Source of the DNA: CAYGJN01 sp964350135
Lineage (GTDB): Bacteria; Bdellovibrionota; Bacteriovoracia; Bacteriovoracales; Bacteriovoracaceae
Length of the DNA: 29,878 nt
NCBI GenBank assembly: GCA_964350135.1
Contig: CAYGJN010000016.1
Coordinates: 1 to 29,878 of the forward strand
Reading direction: 5' to 3'
Part shown: piece after piece, positions 17,469-25,000 of the stretch
How positions within the stretch are numbered: position 1 is the first letter of the stretch
Layout: each line of letters begins with the position of its first letter
Made by a program: the position numbers and the translations under genes
The notes under the pieces: model-generated
Told to the model about the DNA's origin: nothing
Database searches by the model: none
What the model saw: only the letters and a program-made list of their open reading frames with translations

Positions 17469-19133
17469 ATGAATTTCTTAAAAACAGGTATTTTCCTACT
17501 TTCATTATTTAGCTTTCAGAATTTATGGGCCTTAAGTTGTGGTGAGACTATTACAGAAAGCACAACTTTAACTGAAGACCTTGATTGTACTGGTCACACA
17601 GGTTTTGCTCTTATAATGAAGGGCAGTGATAGTACTCTTAACGGTAATGGCTTTAAAATTATTGCACCAAATGCACTCGTTGGAGTCTATGCAGAAGGAA
17701 TCAATGCAAAGGTTACACACTTAGAAGTTGAAGGTGGCTCTAATACTATTGCCTTTCAAGCCTATAATGCAAAATCATTTGATTTAGATAATATTAAGGC
17801 AGACAACCAAAGAATTGGTATTGATTTCACTTATGATAACTCAGTACCTCAAAATGAATGTGGGGGCTTAATTGTTAAAAACTCTAGCATTAAAGCTTCA
17901 TCTGATCTGGGAATAAAGATGAGTGCTAGAACATGCCCAGGTGTCTTTAATGTTGAAAATACAAGTTTTCAAGATTCTCAAAACTTTGCCATGAATATAA
18001 ATATTGAAAATTTTGATTACCAGCAAAATAGAGGGAATAGTTTTAGAAATGCTCAAAATGGATTTCTTATTACTGCAACTAATGTAGTTGTTAAAAATGT
18101 AGACTTCTCAGCTGAAGAAATTGTGAATGAAACAATGCTTGTCTATAATCCGGACACAGTTATAATTGAAGATTCTAATTTTTCCGGAACAAATTCTCAG
18201 GGTATTGGGCTTCATATCTGTGATGCTAAAGATGTTTTTATTGAAAGAGTCGTATCAAACGGTCATGACGTAGGAATAAAAGTAGCAACCGATACTAAAC
18301 AAACAAATTTAAATTTTAACTTAAACACCTTAGAGAGCAACGGATCAGCAGGACTTTTACTTGCTACATTATCAGGACTTCCATTTCAATCAGTAAAGGC
18401 CGAATTTAATGTTTTCAATCAAACTCAACAAGGTATTGTTCAAACTGCTAGCATCGTAGCTAATAACATTGGCTCTAATTATAATAATCTTGATACTGAT
18501 GATAGCTATCAAGTTAGTTGTACTCTTGTTGTTCCAAACTGGTTAGGCCTTGGACGTCTTACTAACAGACTTGCCGGTAATGAACTTCTTGAAGATATTA
18601 GTGACAATACTAATAAAAATCATTTTGTAAGGGGTGCACTAGAGAAACAGGTTAACTTTAGAGGGCGTAGAAATGATACTCGAGCTAAGATAAGAAGAAA
18701 AATTGTAAGAAATATTGGCATCGGTGCTGAAATTGATTTTACTTTCCACTCTATCTTTGCTGCTGGAGCGAGAGATGTTATAGAGTCAAACTACGAATCT
18801 CTTAATACTGAGTTTAGAGAAGGTGTTGCTTATGCACTTATTAATAAATTCAATGAGTATTTGATACCGACACTACAAAATCTTGATAATAGAGGCAAAA
18901 TCAGTATTCTTAAGCCGAATCTTTTTAACTCTCTTATTAGTACAGACCAAACTGAATTAGCAGAAATTCTTAAATACCATAAAGATTATTTCCCTGGTAT
19001 GGATGATGCTCCAGTTATTGTTGAAGACCTAACTGACTCTGCTTATGATGAAAATAATAGAATAATTGGAGGAGATGATAGTCTTTCAAATAGAGCTATT
19101 AAAGTTGGAAACTGTCGAGTTGATTATATTTAA
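17469..19133 (+). CDS. Secreted right-handed beta-helix protein with unidentified C-terminal domain
   Basis: A 554-residue exported protein with signal peptide ending near WALSC. Residues about 24-330 are a parallel beta-helix opening with CGETITESTTLTEDLDCTGH and NGNGFKIIAPNA, the same signature as the lipoprotein at 1620-3257, and ending after GHDVGIKVATDT and the following rungs. Residues about 350-554 are different: mostly helical and charged, with RNIGIGAEIDFTFHSIFAAGARDVIE and FREGVAYALINKFNEYLI, which I do not recognise. AAAGGGGT about six bases before the ATG is a strong Shine-Dalgarno. A role in binding or modifying the polysaccharide is inference from position and fold. It converges on galE, with three bases between the stop codons. 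Confidence 0.75.
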   Translation: MNFLKTGIFLLSLFSFQNLWALSCGETITESTTLTEDLDCTGHTGFALIMKGSDSTLNGNGFKIIAPNALVGVYAEGINAKVTHLEVEGGSNTIAFQAYNAKSFDLDNIKADNQRIGIDFTYDNSVPQNECGGLIVKNSSIKASSDLGIKMSARTCPGVFNVENTSFQDSQNFAMNINIENFDYQQNRGNSFRNAQNGFLITATNVVVKNVDFSAEEIVNETMLVYNPDTVIIEDSNFSGTNSQGIGLHICDAKDVFIERVVSNGHDVGIKVATDTKQTNLNFNLNTLESNGSAGLLLATLSGLPFQSVKAEFNVFNQTQQGIVQTASIVANNIGSNYNNLDTDDSYQVSCTLVVPNWLGLGRLTNRLAGNELLEDISDNTNKNHFVRGALEKQVNFRGRRNDTRAKIRRKIVRNIGIGAEIDFTFHSIFAAGARDVIESNYESLNTEFREGVAYALINKFNEYLIPTLQNLDNRGKISILKPNLFNSLISTDQTELAEILKYHKDYFPGMDDAPVIVEDLTDSAYDENNRIIGGDDSLSNRAIKVGNCRVDYI

Positions 19134-19136
19134 AAC

Positions 19137-20138
19137 TTATCTATGGGGAGAGGTCTTAGACTTCTCCCAATTATAGGCATCAGAAATCATAATATCTAAA
19201 TCTTCATACTTAGGTTTCCAGTTTAAAACCTCCTTGATCTTATCCGAATTTGCAATGACGCTTCCTTGATCACCGTCTCTTTTTGCACCCATCTCTGTTT
19301 TAAAATCAATTTTTGAAATACGCTTTACACTTTCTATAACTTCCTTAACAGAATAACCACTTCCATAACCACAATTTAAAATCTGAGATTGATTAGAGAT
19401 ATTCTCCAAAAACACAAGTGCATCAATATGGGCCTGAGCTAAATCATCTATATGGATATAATCACGCACTCCTGTACCATCTTTAGTATTAAAATCTGAT
19501 CCATATATAATCATCTTTTCTCTTAACCCAAGAGCTGCTTCAATGCAGGCCTGAACTAAATGAGGAGGATGTGAGCTCTTCATTGAACCAATACTTCCAT
19601 CATGAGCAGCACCCGCCACATTAAAATATCTTAAGATTATGAATCTCAAATTTGAGGCTTTTGCAAAATCTGAAATAATTGTTTCTGTGAAAAGTTTAGA
19701 ACTTCCGTAAGGAGATAAATTTGCAACAGGTGAAGTCTCATTTACAGGTTTATTATTTGGAGCATAAACAGCAGCAGTACTACTAAAGATATAACGCTCT
19801 ACTTGATTTTCTTTGCTACCGTTTAATAAGTTCAGAGAAATATTAAGGTTGTTTGAATAATACTTGTAAGGTTCAGAAACAGATTCTGGCAGGGATTTCT
19901 TTGCTGCCATATCAATAACAGCATAAATATTATTTTTCTTAAAAAGGGAGTCAACAAAGTTTTTATCTGTAAGATCTCCCTCTTTTACTTTGAAATCTTT
20001 CACAGCGTCTTTATTACCTGTCGAAAAATCATCAGCAATTAAAAGGTTATAATCTTTATGATTTTTCAGTAAATTAGCTATATGAGAGCCAATATATCCT
20101 GCCCCACCAGCTATCAAAATTGTTTTTTTTGTACTCAT
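19137..20138 (-). CDS. galE: UDP-glucose 4-epimerase
   Basis: A 333-residue extended short-chain dehydrogenase. The NAD site is IAGGAGYIGSHIA (residues about 8-20), the catalytic set is FSSTAAVYA (Ser/Thr) with YGSSK (Tyr-x3-Lys), then LRYFNVAGA, and the GalE-specific VRDYIHIDDLAQAH. The length is normal for GalE. It interconverts UDP-glucose and UDP-galactose (or the N-acetyl forms) in the cytoplasm and would feed the polysaccharide locus beside it. The ATG overlaps the stop of the upstream BI-1/YccA-type gene by four bases (ATGA), an unexpected partner for translational coupling. Confidence 0.9.
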   Translation of the reverse strand: MSTKKTILIAGGAGYIGSHIANLLKNHKDYNLLIADDFSTGNKDAVKDFKVKEGDLTDKNFVDSLFKKNNIYAVIDMAAKKSLPESVSEPYKYYSNNLNISLNLLNGSKENQVERYIFSSTAAVYAPNNKPVNETSPVANLSPYGSSKLFTETIISDFAKASNLRFIILRYFNVAGAAHDGSIGSMKSSHPPHLVQACIEAALGLREKMIIYGSDFNTKDGTGVRDYIHIDDLAQAHIDALVFLENISNQSQILNCGYGSGYSVKEVIESVKRISKIDFKTEMGAKRDGDQGSVIANSDKIKEVLNWKPKYEDLDIMISDAYNWEKSKTSPHR

Positions 20139-20842
20139 CTTCTACGGTTGCCTGTTAAGCGCAAAATCATTAAAAAGAGATTTATAAAATCTAAATAGAG
20201 AGTTAGTGCACCAAAAATAGTTTCTTTATGATCCTCTTCTGTACCTTCATTTCCAATAATATTTGAATTTTTAATTTTTTGAGTATCATAGGCCGTCAGA
20301 CCTGAAAAAATAACAATTCCAATAATTGAATATATTTTGCTATTAGCTCCTCCCATAAGGGATGGAAAAAACCAGCTCAACAAGCTAAAGCCAATCAAAC
20401 CCCAAAGGCCCATATGACAAAATGTTCCTATTGGCCCTAAGTCCATTTTAGTAAAATAACCAAATGCACTTAGACCTGCAAAAGAAAAGGAGGTAACTAA
20501 AAACGCACTCATAATACTATCTTGAGTGTAAGCAAGAAAGATCACAGACAAAGTAAGGCCAGTTAGTCCCGCATATAAAAAATATATAAGTGTTGCAGCC
20601 ATCGCTGAAAGATCTTTAATTTTTGCTGATAAATAAAAAACTGATCCCAGTTGGGCAATAATTAATGCCCAAAACACAATCTTATTACCAATAATTATAT
20701 TAACAAGTTCTGCAGACTGGGAAGTGTAATAAGAAATAAAGCTTGTAAGTAGGACCCCAAAAGTCATCCATTTATAGACACCGGCCATAAACCTAGCGTT
20801 TTCAGCTGCAATACTTGGATTAATTCTTGTTTGTACATTCAT
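20135..20842 (-). CDS. Bax inhibitor-1/YccA family membrane protein
   Basis: A 235-residue integral membrane protein with about seven hydrophobic helices. The N-terminus NARFMAGVYKWMTFGVLLTS is the BI-1/YccA entry motif; FSFAGLSAFGYFTK and GLTAYDTQKIKN are the most conserved family segments, and the protein ends in a basic tail (RLTGNRRR). Family members act in membrane-protein quality control (YccA interacts with FtsH in E. coli) or as pH-sensitive calcium leak channels; which applies here is unknown. A GAGGT five bases before the ATG supports the start. It overlaps galE and is probably co-transcribed with it. Confidence 0.9.
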   Translation of the reverse strand: MNVQTRINPSIAAENARFMAGVYKWMTFGVLLTSFISYYTSQSAELVNIIIGNKIVFWALIIAQLGSVFYLSAKIKDLSAMAATLIYFLYAGLTGLTLSVIFLAYTQDSIMSAFLVTSFSFAGLSAFGYFTKMDLGPIGTFCHMGLWGLIGFSLLSWFFPSLMGGANSKIYSIIGIVIFSGLTAYDTQKIKNSNIIGNEGTEEDHKETIFGALTLYLDFINLFLMILRLTGNRRR

Positions 20843-20906
20843 CTAGACCTCTTTTAAACGAAAGAGTCTTTATGATAGGCTATTTAGGATAGTTCATCTA
20901 CCCTTA

Positions 20907-21518
20907 TTAAATTAAAAGGCTTTCTGTCTGCAAACGATATCTTAGAGGGAGTGCTTTTTCGACACTAGTATAGGCAGTTACTCCATTTTTAAAATCAATT
21001 ACAGATTGATAAATCTCTTGCTCAACAAAACTCTTTAGAGGCTGCTCTACATCTTCAATACTTAAAATAGCATTAGAAACACTTTCATCCCATTGACCAA
21101 TCAATTCACTAGGCCATGGCCTTAAGGTTTCTATTTTTCCTGGTGGATGTTTAAAACTGGTATCATGATAAGTGCTAAAGATACGGTAGTCATCTGTTAC
21201 TTCCTCTCCTTTTTTGATATCTCTAATGGCCATCTCAAAACCATACCCAGTAGAAAGCGTGTTCGCATTGTCATCATGATTCATATACTTACCTAGATCC
21301 CAACTAATAATCCTATTACCCATATAATCTTCATAGGAGTAGGTTTCTATATAAGTTAAAAGTTTATCATCAATATTAGAAATTTCACTTTCACTAAGAA
21401 CAATATCTAGCCCATCTTGGACAAAAGTAATTGTCCCTTTGGGAATATCCCTTGAGGCAATTAATCCATAGCCTTTCGTGTCAGATATCCATTCAATTTT
21501 AACCCAAGTAATAACCAT
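20907..21518 (-). CDS. SET-domain protein, putative protein lysine methyltransferase
   Basis: A 203-residue protein with the SET signatures in order: KGYGLIAS (residues 15-22, SAM-binding GxG), WDLGKYMNHDDNANT (NH at 80-81) and KKGEEVTDDYRIF (DDY at 109-111), forming the pseudoknot and the SAM/lysine site. The family methylates lysines on proteins and occurs in bacteria both as effectors and as housekeeping proteins. There is no signal peptide. A cysteine-rich post-SET segment is absent; instead residues 115-203 form a helical tail. No good Shine-Dalgarno precedes the ATG. It lies just downstream of a strong terminator that closes the ADP-ribosyltransferase locus, so it is probably transcribed separately. 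Its target is unknown. Confidence 0.78.
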   Translation of the reverse strand: MVITWVKIEWISDTKGYGLIASRDIPKGTITFVQDGLDIVLSESEISNIDDKLLTYIETYSYEDYMGNRIISWDLGKYMNHDDNANTLSTGYGFEMAIRDIKKGEEVTDDYRIFSTYHDTSFKHPPGKIETLRPWPSELIGQWDESVSNAILSIEDVEQPLKSFVEQEIYQSVIDFKNGVTAYTSVEKALPLRYRLQTESLLI

Positions 21519-21572
21519 GAAGAAATTTTTTACCTAAAACAAAAAAAAGTCACCTAAAAAATGATTAAAATT

Positions 21573-21620
21573 AAAAAAAAGATATAGGTGTGCTTACCAG
21601 GTTGCAAGCACGCCTATATC
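21573..21620 (-). terminator. Strong rho-independent terminator
   Basis: On the minus strand, the 15-base arm at 21620-21606 pairs with 21595-21581 (14 Watson-Crick pairs, one mismatch or wobble) around a ten-base loop, followed directly by eight T (21580-21573). It ends the ADP-ribosyltransferase and small-protein unit. The upstream arm is made of the last codons of the ADP-ribosyltransferase remnant. Confidence 0.85.
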
Positions 21621-21802
21621 TTCCATTATATATTATGCCCGTTTAAATTATTTGCTCTCTTTCTAGCAATATTAAGGATTGTCCCCGGTGGGTAAAGTAC
21701 TTCCTTCTCACTAGTATTAGAAGATATGGCCTCTACATAAGGACATGATCTGTTGATTTGTATAACAAAACACTCCCTGCCATCCCAATGCCTTTTATAT
21801 TT
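21594..21802 (-). pseudogene. Frameshifted remnant of an ADP-ribosyltransferase C-terminus
   Basis: Reading the minus strand gives a stretch aligning end to end with the last ~66 residues of the 1593-residue protein upstream: FVIQINRSCPYV against FVIQVNGSCAYV, EKEVLYPPGTILNI against EEEVLCPPGTIFNI, then YIMEDIGVLATW-stop against YIMEDIGLLTTW-stop. One base is missing near 21633, so the Tyr-Ile-Met-Glu end is in a different frame from the rest. The Glu-x-Glu motif survives, but the Arg and Ser-Thr-Ser motifs and everything upstream are gone, with an in-frame stop at 21803-21805. It is a decayed partial duplicate, not an expressed domain. Confidence 0.82.
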
Positions 21803-21806
21803 TCAA

Positions 21807-22079
21807 TTAACGATTATCGTAATCAGGTGGATAGGCCATTTTATCTAAGAGTCTTTTTTGATCTTCATCAAGTTCTTCATTTAAGCCTTCTTCGAATAAT
21901 TTATTTGCTCGTTTTATAAACTCTTGATCAAGACTAGATTTTTGAGAGATGATGTATACACCTTTTTTTTCATTAACCACTTTGCACTCACCAAGCTTTT
22001 TCATATAATCAGGGCATTCTGCAGAGAATAGTGAATGACTAATAATCATAAATAAAATCGATGCAATTATTTTTTTCAT
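21807..22079 (-). CDS. Small secreted protein of unknown function, next to ADP-ribosyltransferase
   Basis: A 90-residue protein with a clear signal peptide (MKKIIASILFMIISHSLFSAE). The mature part is about 70 residues, with two Cys (CPDYMKKLGEC) able to form a disulfide, a charged helical stretch (FIKRANKLFEEGLNEELDED) and a Pro/Tyr-rich end. I do not recognise a family. An AGAGG eight bases upstream supports the ATG at 22079 over an in-frame ATG at 22100. It starts 15 bases after the stop of the ADP-ribosyltransferase gene and is surely co-transcribed with it. Size, export and position suit an immunity or accessory protein, but this is inference only. Confidence 0.72.
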   Translation of the reverse strand: MKKIIASILFMIISHSLFSAECPDYMKKLGECKVVNEKKGVYIISQKSSLDQEFIKRANKLFEEGLNEELDEDQKRLLDKMAYPPDYDNR

Positions 22080-22093
22080 ACTAAATCCTCTAA

Positions 22094-25000
22094 TTACCAT
22101 GTTGTAAGCAATCCGATATCTTCCATTATATAATTATGTCCATCTGAACTATTTGCTTTCTTTTCAACTATATTAAAAATAGTTCCTGGGGGGCAAAGCA
22201 CTTCTTCTTCTTTAACATGAGAAGATATAGGTGCCACGTATGCACAAGATCCATTAACCTGAATAACAAAACGATCCTGACCACTCCACTCCCAGCCAGA
22301 TCTTTTAGAAGTACTGGTATAGGCTTCATAAACAATTGGTTGTCCTTCTAGGTGGTTTTCTGCAACGGGCTTAGGTAAGCTAGTCATTCTTTTAACTTCA
22401 CCCTCATAGCCTTTTATTCTGCGTAAACCACTTATCGCGAGAGCTAAAGCTGGAGCAATCTCATCTAAATTTCTCCCAGACCATAAGGCCTTATTCATTT
22501 TCCCATAGCCAGAACCTGTATAGGCGCGTATTGCAATAAGTTCATACATAGCTTGATTGCTAACCCAATCGCCATTGCTTTTCATAAATCCATGTTTAAT
22601 TGCAAACTTTTTAGAATTCCCCGATAAATTGATAGCAACTCCGTAGCCTAATTCTTGTAATCCTTCCCTAAGCTGTGCATCTGTATAATCTGAAGGTTCT
22701 TTTATTTTTTTCATATTCTCAAGATGTTTTTCAAGTCCTGGCATAAGTGAGAGATTTTCTAAGCTTTCTTTTACTTTCTCAACGGCTTGAGCAACACATT
22801 CTTCTTTATTTATGGCCCTATTAACCACTTGTTCAATAAGACAAGATTTATACTCCCTTTCAGTTCTAGCCTGACTAAGTGAGTCCCCAAAATTTTTCCC
22901 ATTTAATACAAAATCTGGGTAATCTAATTTTTTAACTGCTGAAATTTTCGCATTAAGCACAATGCCACGCTCAAGACAATTAGAGTTTTTATTTTTACGA
23001 CATTGAATAAATTCATCTTCAAGTTGCTCTACATCTTTAATGCTGACATCAAGATCTTTGGCCATGGTGAGAAGATCATTCTTATTATTTTTAAATTGAA
23101 CTAGAAACACTTTTCCTAAATAAGAATCAGTATTTTTATTATCTTCAAACTCTCTAACACATTTCAGAGTCCTTTCCTTGTAGGCACTTGGATGCTTTAA
23201 GAATTTATAATTAGAAGGCGAAAAAACATGATCTAAATCCTTGAAACAAATTTGAACTGCAGAACGTGCCTTTTTGACAATTTCTTTTACATCTTCACCC
23301 TCTAAATCATAAGAGTATTGATTTTCAAGTTCATTTTTCACTAAACTTAGAAAAACTTTTCGATTCCCGTCAGCGAGACAGACTGAAACCACCTCTTGTT
23401 CATCATTGTTTTTATCTTCTACAGATTTTTTCTCATGCTCAACTAAGCGTTCAATAAACCCTGTTTTTGCAATTTTGCTGTACTCTTCTTTTTTACTAAT
23501 ATTAGATTTAATCACAGAGAAATTTTCAAAAAGGGCTATATTGTCTGGGTCAAGATTATTTATTGATTGCTGAACAAGCTCAGCATTGATGTTCGATGAA
23601 AACCTCTCTAACATCTCAGCTGATTTAGCAACTGCCATCGTTACGCAATTATCTTTATCAAAACCCTCTTTGAAAACTTGCTCTATAAGGCACTGCCTGT
23701 ACCCCTCATTAGCTATAGTTGTACTAAAAGAGTTCCCCAGATTAATTTCATTAACGATTAAATCAGGGTACTCCAGATCTTTTTCTATACTGATATCATT
23801 ATCAAGGACCAAGCCACGTACAAGGCAATAAGTATTCTTTTCTTTACTACATTGTATGAAATCTTGTTTGAGTTGGTCTTCACTTTTTAGGCCAACTCCA
23901 AACTCTTTAGCAAATGACTCTAGTTTGTTCTTGTTTGTCTTATATTGATGTGAAAACATTTTATTAAGATAACCAGGGGAGCTCTTAATTTCGTTGAACT
24001 TCATAATGCATTTTTCATTATAATCAATATATTCAACTGGATACTTTACAAATTTATAGTCAACGGGTTCAAAGATAGAGTCTGTATTCTCATAACAATT
24101 ACTAACAATATTACGTGCGTTTTTTGCCAAAGACTCAATATCTTCATTGCCTAGTTCATATCTGTAGAGGTTTTCAAGTTCCATATCCATTAAACTTTCA
24201 AATACTTTTCTATTAGCATCTGCTAGACAAACAGAAGCTAATTGTTGATCGTATTTAGTTTGATACTTTGCAGAGAGTTTTCTATGTTCAAATAGGCATT
24301 CGAAAAAACCAGTTCTTGCAATATTAAGATATTCTTCTTTTTTAGAGTTATCAGATTTAATAGGGTAAAACTCATTAACCGCACTTAAATTATCTACACT
24401 TAAATTCTCTATTGCATTTTCTGTAATATCATTATTCGTAATAGTTAAAAAGTCATCTATCCTTTCTTTAGCTTTGCCAACGGACTCTGAGATACATTGA
24501 TCTTTGTTAACTGCCTTTTTAAAAACTTGTGTTAAAAGGCATTTCTCATACTCTTCAATCGTAACTGCTTCAGTAATTGAGTTGCCTAGATTTATATCGC
24601 CAATTACTAGATCTGGGTACTGCAACTCTTTTTCAATTTTGATATTATTATTATTAAGAACTAAGCTTCTAATCAAGCATTGACTCTGTTTTTCCTTACG
24701 ACATTGCTTAAATTCTTTAAGCAACTGACTTTCATCTTTTAAACTGCCTCCTAACTCTTTAACCATTAATTCTAAATCTGTTTTGTTTTTTGTATATTGA
24801 TGTGAGAACATTTTGTTGAGATATGTATCATTAGTCATGGTTGCTCTGAATTTCTCAACACATTCCTCACTCATCTTAGCGTACTCAATTGGATACTTTG
24901 CAAATTTATGACTAATTGGCGCAAATGTACTATCTAATGCCTCAAAACAGTGTTGGACAATAAACTTTTTCTCTTTTTCTAGATCCTTTATATTCACGTC

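Noticed and set aside
23586..23831. 81-codon plus-strand frame inside the large repeat protein
   Set aside because: Antisense shadow of a conserved repeat segment.
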